Shown: positions 1-7,730, counted from the first letter of the stretch. The stretch: 8,004 bases of DNA from DATDRS01 sp035291605 (GCA_035291605.1 DATDRS010000317.1:1-8004), one strand, 5' to 3'. Translations and numbers: made by a program. Notes: generated from the letters alone by a model not told the origin.

Positions 1-1160
1 CCATACGTGGCGATGGCCTCGCGCACGGTGACGTGCGCCCCGGAGAAGATGGGGATCAACGAGGCGGCCAGAGGCGCGATCAGGGTGATGACAATCATGG
101 CGACCACCGCCGGTTGAGAGATTTCGAACTCGCCCAGTTCCGCGCCAAAACTCTCTACCAGCCAGGCGGAGATGCTCCACCCACCCAGGATGCCCAGCGG
201 CAGCGCCAGCAGCATGGCGAGCAGGCCGTAGATGAAGACCGCCGTCAGGAACAGGCGCAGGATTTGCCAGGTGCGGGCGCCGACCGCCTTCAGGACGCCG
301 ATCTGATTCACCTGGCGGGTGATCAGGGCGTTCACGGTGTTGTAGACCAGCAGCAGACCGAGCGCCAGGGAGATTGCGCCCAGCACGCCCAGCAGGAAGA
401 ACACGCCGTCCATCTGGTCCTGGAAGTAGTGCTTGTTGGGATCGGTGATCATGCGCCCGGAATCTTTGCCCTGTTTTTCGAGCTTGGCCTGCAGGCGGTC
501 GGCCAGGTCGGTGACCGCCGGCTCATCCCACGCGGCGGCGGTAATCATTAACTGGCCGAAGTCGGCGTTGCCAACCAGATGTTCGTAGTATTCCCCAGAG
601 GCGTAGAACTGGGGGAGGCCGCCAAAGTAGGCGGGCGCGGACAGCTTGTTGTAGATCGTCCCGTCGAGCTGCACCTGCACTTCCCGCTCGTCGACGCGCA
701 GATAGGCCGTGCCCGTGATGGGGATGCCAAAGAAGGTATCGGAGCCTAGCTCCACCAACATGACCTTTGCGCGAGGCCATTGCCCGCTGACGAGTTCCAG
801 CTTGTTCAAGTGCTGGTTCTCGTAATCGGCGCGGGCGAAGAGCGTGCCCTGCCGCCACTCGTCCTCCCGCCTCAGACGCCACTCAACCGTCGTCTGGCTC
901 ATGCCTTCCATCTGGTGCACGCCCTCGACCCGCCGGAGCGTCTGCAGCTCGTCTTCGGTGATGGGCGGAAAGACGAACAGGTTGATCATGGCCGGGTTGC
1001 TGGCCTGCCAGATGCTCTGCATGCCGGAGATGACGATGTTGCGCGTGCTCATGATCATGCCGATGGCGGCGGCCCCGATGCCGATGATGAGCACGACCTG
1101 CAAGGTGCGGCCCTTGTTGTCCCACAGATCGCGGAAGATTTTGTGCCACAGAACGCCCAT
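1..1160 (-). CDS. MacB/FtsX-type ABC transporter permease, N-terminal part
   Basis: Inner-membrane permease that would pair with the ATPase encoded just upstream; the substrate cannot be read from sequence. The frame is open from the ATG at 1160 to the window edge (386 full codons), so the 3' end is missing. Residues 19-38 form the first membrane segment after a short basic cytosolic N-terminus. Residues ~40-250 form a large extracytoplasmic domain, as in MacB/LolC/E. Residues ~252-386 are an FtsX domain with three hydrophobic segments (~253-272, 298-325, 350-372) and the loop NQIGVLKAVGAR (285-296), the classic FtsX cytosolic motif. The visible part ends at HVTVREAIATYG, where two-FtsX-domain permeases usually continue into a second half, so the full protein is probably much longer. 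The start is supported by GAGG nine bases upstream and by the 11-bp gap to the ATPase stop, which implies one operon. Confidence 0.9.
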   Translation of the reverse strand, partial: MGVLWHKIFRDLWDNKGRTLQVVLIIGIGAAAIGMIMSTRNIVISGMQSIWQASNPAMINLFVFPPITEDELQTLRRVEGVHQMEGMSQTTVEWRLRREDEWRQGTLFARADYENQHLNKLELVSGQWPRAKVMLVELGSDTFFGIPITGTAYLRVDEREVQVQLDGTIYNKLSAPAYFGGLPQFYASGEYYEHLVGNADFGQLMITAAAWDEPAVTDLADRLQAKLEKQGKDSGRMITDPNKHYFQDQMDGVFFLLGVLGAISLALGLLLVYNTVNALITRQVNQIGVLKAVGARTWQILRLFLTAVFIYGLLAMLLALPLGILGGWSISAWLVESFGAELGEFEISQPAVVAMIVITLIAPLAASLIPIFSGAHVTVREAIATY

Positions 1161-1171
1161 GGTCAACGTCC

Positions 1172-1921
1172 TCAATAACCCGCCCATTGGGCGCCGCCGA
1201 CGAACTCATCCCGGGCGATGCGCCCGTCAATGATCTCCACGATGCGGGGCACGCGGCGGGCCAGTTCTTTGTCGTGCGTGACCATGAGCAGCGTCTTGCC
1301 CTGGTCCACCAGCCGGCCAAACAGGTCAAAGACGTCGGCTGAGTTGCGCGAGTCGAGGTTGCCGGTCGGTTCGTCGGCGACGATCAGCTGGGGATCGTTG
1401 GCCAGGGCGCGGGCGATGGCGGCGCGCTGCTGCTGGCCGCCGGAGACCATCCCCGGCAGCTTGTGCGCCTGGTCCTGCAGGCCGACCAGCCCCAGCAGGT
1501 GCATGGCCCGCTCGCGGCGCTCGCGCGGCGCGTACTTGTTGGCCAGGTCCATGGGCAGCATGATGTTTTGCAGCAGGCTGAGCGCCGGGAGCATCTGGAA
1601 GAACTGGAAGACGATGCCGACGTGCTGGCCCCGCCAGGCCGCCAGCCGGTTCTCGCTCAGCTTGTGCACCTCCTGCCCGGTGACGATGACTTGCCCGGCG
1701 GTGGGGCGGTCAATGCCGGTGATCATGTTGAGCAGGGTGGACTTGCCGTTGCCGGACGGGCCGACGATGGAGACGAACTCGCCCGGCGTGACGTCGAAGG
1801 AGATGCCTTTCAGCACGGTTACCTTGCTGTCGCCTACCGGGAAGCTCTTCACGACTTCAATCACTTGCACTACGGGACTGGCCCCGTTCTTGCCTGTGGC
1901 GGCAGGATTATTCTGTTTCAT
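1172..1921 (-). CDS. ABC transporter ATP-binding protein, MacB/LolD family
   Basis: Cytosolic ATPase that powers the neighbouring FtsX-type permease. The 249 residues carry all nucleotide-binding motifs in order: Walker A GPSGNGKST (54-62; Asn where Ser is usual), Q-loop Gln106, signature VSGGQQQR (159-166), Walker B LIVADE (179-184), D-loop NLDS (188-191) and switch His216. Length and the GNLDS/THD pattern fit the LolD/MacB/FtsE group rather than importers. The first ~17 residues are a polar extension. GGAG lies 11 bases upstream of the ATG. Family members drive lipoprotein release, macrolide or peptide export, or cell-division signalling. Which applies here is open; Chloroflexota generally lack a Lol-type outer membrane, so a Lol role would be a poor default. 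The upstream gap to the PFK-like gene is 78 bp and holds a dispersed repeat, so co-transcription with that gene is uncertain. Confidence 0.95.
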   Translation of the reverse strand: MKQNNPAATGKNGASPVVQVIEVVKSFPVGDSKVTVLKGISFDVTPGEFVSIVGPSGNGKSTLLNMITGIDRPTAGQVIVTGQEVHKLSENRLAAWRGQHVGIVFQFFQMLPALSLLQNIMLPMDLANKYAPRERRERAMHLLGLVGLQDQAHKLPGMVSGGQQQRAAIARALANDPQLIVADEPTGNLDSRNSADVFDLFGRLVDQGKTLLMVTHDKELARRVPRIVEIIDGRIARDEFVGGAQWAGY

Positions 1922-1950
1922 GTTGCCTACTCCATCTTCTCCGGCCAGGG

Positions 1951-1984
1951 GCGATGGCCTCGCCGCTTTGCTCCTCGCAATGAC
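1951..1984. repeat. Dispersed GC-rich palindromic element between the PFK-like and ABC genes
   Basis: Read on the minus strand it begins GTCATTGCGAGGAGC and continues AAAGCGGCGAGGCCATCGC. This resembles, from memory, a short repeat (ATTGCGAGGAGC...GAAGCAATC) scattered between genes in many environmental bacterial genomes. The outer arms ATTGC and GCCAT pair imperfectly. A small perfect inverted repeat, GAGACTGTCTC on the minus strand (1989-1999), lies between it and the PFK-like stop codon. Together they fill most of the 78-bp gap and could fold in the transcript as a weak terminator or mRNA stabiliser, but no T-tract follows. Only one copy is visible here, so its repeat status rests on recall. 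Confidence 0.5.
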
Positions 1985-1999
1985 ATTTGAGACAGTCTC

Positions 2000-3154
2000 T
2001 TAACCGTAGCCGCTGGCCGACGACCAGATCAGGGAAAGCCTGGGTTTATATCCTTCGGCGTCGTACATCGTCGCTACGTCCACCCCCCGGGTGCCCCGGA
2101 TCGCCAGGCTCAGGTCAACGTCAGTCCACATCTGATCCTTCACAAAGGCGGTCATGCGGCCAAACTTGCCTTCGCTGAGCAGGTGGGCGGCCAGAAAAGC
2201 GAAGTTGGCGGCGCCGAGCAGGTCTTGCCCATCAGGGGCGCTGGTGCGCAGCAGGTAGGTCAGCGGCTGAAGGAAGACTTCTTCGCCGGTGATGTGAGCG
2301 AGCAGGCGGGCGGCGACCACGCCGCTGCTCAACGACGGCTCCGAGCCTTCGGCGGAGACCAGGTGGGCGTATCGGGAGGCCTGCTCCGCCTCCAGGTGGG
2401 CGCCGTTGCAGATAAGCACCACGGCATAGTTCGCGGGAGTTTCGCGCTTGTCCTGCAGCGCCAGGTGGGCCAGCCGTTCGGCGTCGTAGGGCACTTCGGG
2501 GATGATCACCCGGTCTACCCCGCCCAGGATTCCCATCAACAGGGTGCTGTAGCCGGATTGGGCGGCGAAGGTCTCGACGATGACGATCTGTTCGCGCGAA
2601 CCCGCTAGGGCGCGCAGCTCGTGGATGAAGGCCACACCGCGCGCCAGGCCGGTGCTGAAACCCAGCGTGTAATCGGTGCCGTGGATGTTGTTGTGGATGG
2701 TCTTGGGGATCGCGATGATGGGCGCGCCCTGGGCGCCGAGGTGGGCGGCGCACTGCAGCATGTCGTCGTCGCCGATGGTGATCAACGCCCGGAAATCGAG
2801 GCGCTGCACGACGTCGACGATGTGACCAGTCAGGTCCCGGGCGCCTCCGTCCGTCTGGCGGAGGAATTCGGGGACCGCCGCCTCCGGCGCATGGCGCGGA
2901 TCGAGGCGGGAGGAATGCAGAAACGAGCCGGGGGTGCGGTCTATCGGGCGCACCATATTCTTGGTCAGCTCGATGAAGTTGTCGCCGTAGGTCGTAGGAT
3001 CCTTCGGGTTGTAACGGAGGAGGCCCTCCCAGCCCTTGCGCACGCCGATCGGCTCGAAACCCAGGTCAATGAGGCGGTAGACCAGGCTCTTCAGGCACAT
3101 GTTGAGGCCGGGGACTTCGCCTCCGCCGGTTAAGATAGCGACTCGTTTGCTCAT
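2000..3154 (-). CDS. Phosphofructokinase-fold protein with altered active site
   Basis: This 384-residue protein aligns along the PfkA fold: TGGGEVPGLN (9-18, nucleotide/PPi loop), IGDDDML (127-133, equals E. coli IGGDGSY), IPKTIHNNIHGTDYTLGF (149-166, equals IPGTIDNDIKGTDYTIGF), VETFAAQSG (193-201, equals VEVMGRYCG), CNGA (249-252) and LTYLLRTSAP (298-307, equals LGHIQRGGSP). Asp131 and Lys151 match residues 104 and 124 of pyrophosphate-dependent enzymes. However, the catalytic base Asp127 is His154 and Asp129 is Asn156. The positions of Arg162, Met169-Gly-Arg171, Glu222 and Arg243 appear to be Gln, Phe-Ala-Ala, Asn and Phe. Mg-binding Asp103 is kept (Asp130). Fold assignment is firm; 6-phosphofructokinase activity is doubtful. 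The ATG at 3154 is chosen over in-frame ATGs as far as 3346 because AGGAG precedes it by six bases and protein homology begins there. The frame is intact, so it is probably a functional, repurposed or regulatory protein. Confidence 0.85.
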   Translation of the reverse strand: MSKRVAILTGGGEVPGLNMCLKSLVYRLIDLGFEPIGVRKGWEGLLRYNPKDPTTYGDNFIELTKNMVRPIDRTPGSFLHSSRLDPRHAPEAAVPEFLRQTDGGARDLTGHIVDVVQRLDFRALITIGDDDMLQCAAHLGAQGAPIIAIPKTIHNNIHGTDYTLGFSTGLARGVAFIHELRALAGSREQIVIVETFAAQSGYSTLLMGILGGVDRVIIPEVPYDAERLAHLALQDKRETPANYAVVLICNGAHLEAEQASRYAHLVSAEGSEPSLSSGVVAARLLAHITGEEVFLQPLTYLLRTSAPDGQDLLGAANFAFLAAHLLSEGKFGRMTAFVKDQMWTDVDLSLAIRGTRGVDVATMYDAEGYKPRLSLIWSSASGYG

Positions 3155-3160
3155 GTCAGG

Positions 3161-3165
3161 CTCCT
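3161..3165 (-). promoter_or_regulatory. Ribosome binding site that fixes the PFK-like start
   Basis: AGGAG on the minus strand, six bases before the ATG at 3154. No comparable site precedes the upstream in-frame ATG at 3346, and the 64 residues that start would add do not resemble PFK. Confidence 0.8.
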
Positions 3166-3198
3166 GAATGCACATCCCATACCTTACTCCGAGTCTCA

Positions 3199-3281
3199 CC
3201 GCCGGTAAAGTGATATTTGTCCAGTATCTTTGGCGCAGGCTCTCCGGCCGTTCGCGGGCCGCCGCCGGGAAAATGTGATAT
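3199..3281. repeat. Pair of 18-20 bp direct repeats upstream of the PFK-like gene
   Basis: The 253-bp stretch from the PFK-like start to base 3407 holds no convincing gene. Within it CCGCCGGTAAAGTGATAT (3199-3216) and CCGCCGGGAAAATGTGATAT (3262-3281) match at 17 of 18 positions if a 2-nt gap is allowed. They start 63 bp apart, about six helical turns, on the same DNA face. They lie 45-128 bp before the PFK-like ATG, where a regulator could bind. A weak minus-strand promoter candidate (TTTACC, 17-bp spacer, TAAGGT) overlaps the copy nearer the gene. No known operator was recognised. Confidence 0.45.
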
Positions 3282-3322
3282 GTGCGATGAGATTGGTAAA
3301 GATGACAAAGTGGCACGCACCC

Positions 3323-3345
3323 TGCCTGCACCTGTGGCGCAGGCA
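3323..3345 (-). terminator. Possible terminator hairpin after the M23 peptidase gene
   Basis: TGCCTGC (3323-3329) and GCAGGCA (3339-3345) form a perfect 7-bp stem with a 9-nt loop, 47-69 bases downstream of the M23 stop codon in the direction of transcription. No clear run of U follows; only a mildly T-rich stretch comes ~15 bases later. It may stop or stabilise the propeller-M23 transcript. Confidence 0.35.
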
Positions 3346-3347
3346 TA

Positions 3348-3380
3348 GGTGAGCGGAGCGCTAGCGCCGTCGAAGGGGCG
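3348..3380. repeat. Possible dispersed element of the 'GAGCGGAG...GTCGAAGGG' type
   Basis: GGTGAGCGGAGCGCTAGCGC followed by CGTCGAAGGGGCGC resembles, from memory, a GC-rich intergenic repeat (TGAGCGGAG...GTCGAAGGG) common in Chloroflexota and some other bacteria. It contains the palindrome GCGCTAGCGC. It lies 12 bp past the M23 stop codon, a usual site for such elements. Only one copy is in the window, so repeat status cannot be proven here. Confidence 0.35.
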
Positions 3381-3391
3381 CGGCACTTTGC

Positions 3392-4848
<1,457 letters not shown>

Positions 4849-4852
<4 letters not shown>

Positions 4853-7125
4853 GGCTGCAATATCACCTCCGTCTCGGTCGGAGTGAGGGTCGGCGTGGGG
4901 GTGGCGGTGTACCACGTCCCGGTCGGGGTCGGGGTGAGGGTCGGAGTCCGGCTGGGCGTGGGCGTGAGGGTGGGGCGCAGCGTCCGCGTGGGGCTGGGCG
5001 TGCGCGTCGGGCGCGGCGTCCAGGTAGATGAAGGCGTGCGGGTCGGGCGCGGCGTGAAGGTCGCCGTGTTCGTCGGCGTGCCGGTATCCGTCGGCGTATT
5101 TGTGATCGTCGGCGTGTGCGTCGGCGAGGGCACCGGGGTCCGCGTGGCGGCCTGCTTCGCGGCGTAGACCTCGCGGATCGCCGCGAGCCAGTCGAGGCCG
5201 GCGCGATGCTCGAAGCGCCAGTACAACACGCCGGGGAAGAAAGTGATCCAGTTCTCCTCTGCGGGGACGCGCGTCCAGCCGTAATCCTCGGCGAGCGTCG
5301 TGAAGTCCACAAAATAGCCGGGCGGCATGACGGCGTAGTATTCGCCCCCGGCGTCGTAAGGCTCCGGGCGACCCGAGTAGCGCGCCGCGAAGTTCCACGG
5401 CGGCACATGCAGGGGTTCGCCCAGGCTGCCGTCCTGCGCGACGGTGCGCACCCAGACGCGCCAGTAGGTGCGGAAGCCGAGGTCTTCGCGCGTGATCACG
5501 ACCCACCCGGCGTTCGCGGCGTTCTGCGTGAAGTCAAAGGCGCGCCCGGTCTTCAGCCAGGTGTTGTAATCCTGCGAGGGCGGGGGCGGCGCGTCGAGCA
5601 TGACGAGCGCGTTGTCGAGCGTGGCGAGGAGGTCCCAGCCCGCGGCGAGCGCGATCGCGCGGCGCAGCCCGGTGAAGGCCTCGTCTACGCGGTCCGAGAG
5701 GCGCGGGTCGGGCGCGGTGACGCCGGGGAGGGGCGCGAACGCATACGGCGGATCATCGCCGGGGGGCGCGGTGGCGCTGATGATCTCCGTCCACAAGGGC
5801 GCGTCGGCGACCTGCGCGGCCTGGCCCATCGTGCCGGGCAGCGTCTCCGGCAGGGGGATGGGCGACCAGGCGACTCCGCCCACGTGCCCGCTCGTCGTCT
5901 TGTAGGCGATCTGCGCGAGGCTCGGCTGGCCGAAGGGCGCGGCAGAGAGATAGTCCTGCCCGTTTTCTTGCGGCCCGACGGTGAGCAGGGACGAGCCTTC
6001 CGGCGACCAGGCGGGGTGCTCACCCTGACCGACTTCGACGGCCCCGGCCTGTGGGGCTTCCACGGCGAGCGCGTACACCAATCTCAACGGCGAGGCGGCA
6101 TCGGAAGAAACGATCACCTGGCCGTTTGGACTGAAGGCCGGGTGAGATTCGTATCTGTTTGGCGTGTCGGTCAATTGCACCGACGAACTCTCGTTCGGGT
6201 CGTTGAGTGAGCGGAGCCACAGATCGGGGTTTCCGGCCCGCATCGAGACCCAGGCGATCTCGCGGCCATTGGGCGACCAGGCGGGTTCGTAGTCCGCGGC
6301 GGGGTCGCTGGTGAGCGGGATGAGGTCGCCGCCGTTGGCGTTGACGATAGCGATGTCTAAGTTGTCCTGGCGGTACATCTCGAACGTGAGCCAGTGGCCG
6401 TCGGGGCTCCAGGCGGGGTGGGCTTTGAAGTCGAGGCCGGTCGTCACCTGCTTCACGTCCCCTGTCTTTAAGTCCAGCGTGTACAGGTTCCAGCTCCCGT
6501 TGCGGCGCGAGGCGAAGGCCAGGCGCGTCCCATCGGGGCTGACGGCGGGGTCACGGTCGTCCCACGGGCCGGCGGTGAGGCGCACGGGCTGTGCGCGCCC
6601 CAGCACGAGCGCCCACAGGTTCGTCCGGCTCAGGTTGTGGTAGGCGTAGAAGATCGTGCCGCCGAGCGAGAGCGGGTTGGGGGGCGCGGTGGGTGTGGGG
6701 CCGACGGCCTGCGGGCTGACGACGACTTGCAGGTCGGGGATGCTCACCGCGACCTCGGTGCCGAGCTGCTGCTGCGAGAGCGGAGTAGGGAGCAGCGCAT
6801 CGTCATTCACGATGGGCGCCGGCGCGGTCACTTGCTCCTCCCGCGAGACGCGCTCGACGAGCAGCGTCGCGGCGACGACGAGCGCGACGTTGGCGAGCAC
6901 GAGGAAGACGAGCGCCGGGATTTGCCCGCGCGTGAAAGTGAGATGAATGAGCGGCGCCGCGTCGGGGAGGGCGGCGCGGCCGTCCCCGGCGACGACGGCG
7001 CGCGGTTGATCCGGCGCGGCGCGGAGGCGACTGAACGCCGCTGCGGTCTTGTCGCCGATCTTCAGGCCGAGCTTGACGCACACGCGCCCGGTGCGCTCGG
7101 CGGCGCGATAGAGCGGGAGCAACAT
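4849..7125 (-). CDS. Membrane-anchored PD40/TolB-like propeller protein with Thr-Pro tail
   Basis: Role unknown; presumed extracytoplasmic binding or envelope protein. The 758 residues show a basic cytosolic head (1-67), one membrane helix (~69-91), a linker, then a beta-propeller with PD40 blades DPAVSPDGTRLAFAS (192-206), HPAWSPDGHWLTFEM (236-250), EPAWSPNGREIAWVS (280-294), HPAFSPNGQVIVSSD (328-342), HPAWSPEGSSLLTVG (370-384) and a weaker GVAWSP (417-422). Residues ~475-655 are a Trp/Tyr-rich domain (TGRAFDF 526-532, YWRVWVR 554-560, QDGSLGEPL 564-572, EDYGWTRVP 613-621) recalled from Chloroflexota proteins but not named; it may be a degenerate M15 fold. A Thr-Pro tail (663-750) follows. 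Start choice: the 25 codons between ATG 7203 and ATG 7125 have 9 A/T third positions, against 2 in the next 28, favouring 7125. ATG 7203 has a GGAG site and remains possible. The stop overlaps the M23 start. Confidence 0.85.
4862..4870 (-). promoter_or_regulatory. Strong Shine-Dalgarno site inside the propeller gene, for the M23 start
   Basis: GGAGGTGAT on the minus strand is a nine-base match to the usual 16S rRNA 3' end. It lies within the last codons of the propeller gene. From GGAGG to the ATG at 4852 there are 13 bases, longer than ideal, but no better start is near. It supports reinitiation at the ATGA overlap rather than a start at 4762. Confidence 0.6.
4876..5139 (-). repeat. Thr-Pro-rich low-complexity tail of the propeller protein
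   Basis: Encodes residues 663-750, built from TPT, TPTNTATFTPRP, TRTPSPTRT and LTPTPS-like units. The plus strand is strongly G-rich, with a G-quadruplex-type motif GGG-N3-GGG-N5-GGG-N1-GGGG at 4954-4975 on the strand that is template for this gene. Confidence 0.8.
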
Positions 7126-7132
7126 GGGGGCG

Positions 7133-7138
7133 ATGATA
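7133..7138 (-). promoter_or_regulatory. Candidate -10 box for a leaderless propeller transcript
   Basis: GCTATCAT on the minus strand contains TATCAT, one mismatch from TATAAT, and ends seven bases before the ATG at 7125. Transcription would start at or next to the ATG. The -35 region (TGGCCT at 18 bp) is poor. Spacing and context match the two plus-strand promoters at 7225 and 7567. Confidence 0.4.
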
Positions 7139-7202
7139 GCACGATTTGGGGGAGGGAGGCCAGCCGAGGACAGCCGCGCTCCACACGCCTCCAAAAACCT
7201 CA

Positions 7203-7230
7203 TTGACTCTCCGCCAACTCGCGCTACAAT
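7203..7230 (+). promoter_or_regulatory. Candidate promoter of the HEPN/MNT-like relic
   Basis: TTGACT (7203-7208), a 16-bp spacer, then TACAAT (7225-7230). The ATG at 7238 begins seven bases after the -10 box, so the transcript would be leaderless; no Shine-Dalgarno sequence precedes that ATG. The intergenic stretch 7126-7237 separates two divergent units and otherwise shows nothing. Confidence 0.55.
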
Positions 7231-7237
7231 GCGCTCA

Positions 7238-7534
7238 ATGAAGCCGCACACCGAAAACTGGCTGGGCTTATCGGCTTACGACCTGGAACCGCTGGAAATC
7301 ATTCAGACACTCGCGCATCGCGCCATCCACTGCGACTCGCTGCTCATGCCCGTCGCCTACACCCCCGCGCAGTTCAACGACCCGGACAACGCTTTCGCCC
7401 GCGAGATTGTGCGCACCGGCAAAGTCATCTATCGCGCGCCTCGCCCTCGCGCAGCCGTATCACGCCGTTCACGAGCGCGGACGCGCCGCCCCGCCGCCCT
7501 GAAGCGTCGCGCGACGCTAAACGCAAGATCTTGA
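7238..7534 (+). pseudogene. Fused remnant resembling a HEPN/MNT nucleotidyltransferase pair
   Basis: The 98-codon frame reads like two genes joined by deletion. Residues 1-17 (MKPHTENWLGLSAYDLE) match the usual opening of HEPN-domain proteins (WL..A.YDLE). Residues ~30-67 (SLLMPVAYTPAQF...NAFAREIVRTGKVIYRAP) match the C-terminal end of small MNT-type nucleotidyltransferases, where YTP..F and REI...GKV.Y are typical. Both functional centres are absent: the HEPN R-x4-6-H motif and the nucleotidyltransferase GSxxxG...DxD motif. After residue ~67 the frame runs into a low-complexity Arg/Ala-rich tail (RRSRARTRRPAALKRR), which looks like read-through past a lost stop. Intact HEPN-MNT pairs act as toxin-antitoxin systems; this copy should have no such activity. 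A promoter-like sequence is retained. A short standalone protein cannot be fully excluded. Confidence 0.55.
7504..7517. repeat. Perfect 14-bp GC palindrome at the end of the relic
   Basis: GCGTCGCGCGACGC can fold as a 5-bp stem with a GCGC loop. A second palindrome, CAAGATCTTG, follows at 7524-7533. With no T-tract it is a weak terminator candidate at best. It lies between the relic and the kamA promoter. Confidence 0.45.
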
Positions 7535-7543
7535 GCCGCCTCC

Positions 7544-7572
7544 TTGTCTTGCCTTCTGAATCTCGCTACAAT
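7544..7572 (+). promoter_or_regulatory. Candidate promoter of the kamA transcript
   Basis: TTGTCT (7544-7549), an exact 17-bp spacer, then TACAAT (7567-7572). The predicted start near 7579-7580 gives a ~160-nt leader before the kamA ATG. The -10 context CTCGCTACAATGCG nearly repeats that at 7219-7233 (CTCGCGCTACAATGCG). Confidence 0.6.
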
Positions 7573-7580
7573 GCGGAATA

Positions 7581-7730
7581 ATGTTGCGGCTCGCCAGCGC
7601 CTCGCTGCCTCCCCAGCACCGGATGAAGCCTGAGGCTTCCTCCTCCGTCGCCGGCTTCTTCCGCACCGATCACGACCCCCCTTCCTTATCTCTCCAACCT
7701 CCAACTTCCAACCTCCAACTTCCAACCTAA
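7581..7730 (+). CDS. Possible 49-codon leader ORF before kamA
   Basis: An ATG eight bases after the -10 box opens a frame of 49 codons (MLRLASASLPPQ... ending SNLQLPT) whose TAA at 7728-7730 overlaps the kamA Shine-Dalgarno AAGGAG. If the transcript is leaderless this ATG would be at its very 5' end. Ribosomes finishing here would sit on the kamA initiation site, allowing translational coupling. Its last ~13 residues come from the heptamer array, and the peptide has no recognisable family or run of lysine codons. It may equally be untranslated leader. Confidence 0.3.
   Translation: MLRLASASLPPQHRMKPEASSSVAGFFRTDHDPPSLSLQPPTSNLQLPT
7625..7639 (+). promoter_or_regulatory. Hairpin in the kamA leader
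   Basis: GAAGCC-TGA-GGCTTC is a perfect 6-bp stem with a 3-nt loop. A second GGCTTC occurs at 7653-7658, so the 5' arm could pair with either copy. No T-tract follows and no known riboswitch consensus, including the lysine riboswitch, was seen. Confidence 0.4.
7692..7726. repeat. Tandem heptamer array (YTCCAAC)5 before the kamA ribosome site
   Basis: Five uninterrupted 7-bp units: CTCCAAC, CTCCAAC, TTCCAAC, CTCCAAC, TTCCAAC. It ends two bases before the AAGGAG site. CTCTCC at 7690-7695 is exactly complementary to GGAGAG at 7731-7736, so the array could form the loop of a stem that hides the ribosome site. Confidence 0.9.

Noticed and set aside
1218..2003. 261-codon open frame on the plus strand opposite the ABC ATPase
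   Set aside because: Antisense shadow of a gene with every ABC motif; its own translation is Ser/Pro/Arg-rich with no domain.
3155..3346. Longer N-terminus for the PFK-like protein (start at 3346)
   Set aside because: PFK homology starts at the ATG at 3154, which has AGGAG at ideal spacing; the extra part covers intergenic repeats.
4853..5506. Extension of the M23 frame upstream to give 704 residues
   Set aside because: The added 218 residues lie in another frame of the propeller gene and are His/Arg/Ala/Asp-rich without homology; the SD and ATGA overlap support 4852.
5116..6210. 364-codon open frame on the plus strand opposite the propeller gene
   Set aside because: Caused by high GC on the opposite strand; Arg/Gly/Ala-rich, no motif, and the minus strand has clear PD40 repeats.
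7126..7251. Starts at 7203 or 7251 for the propeller protein
   Set aside because: Codon third positions are poor in G/C before 7125 and rich after it, and a -10-like box lies in the stretch. Not excluded, because 7203 has a GGAG site.
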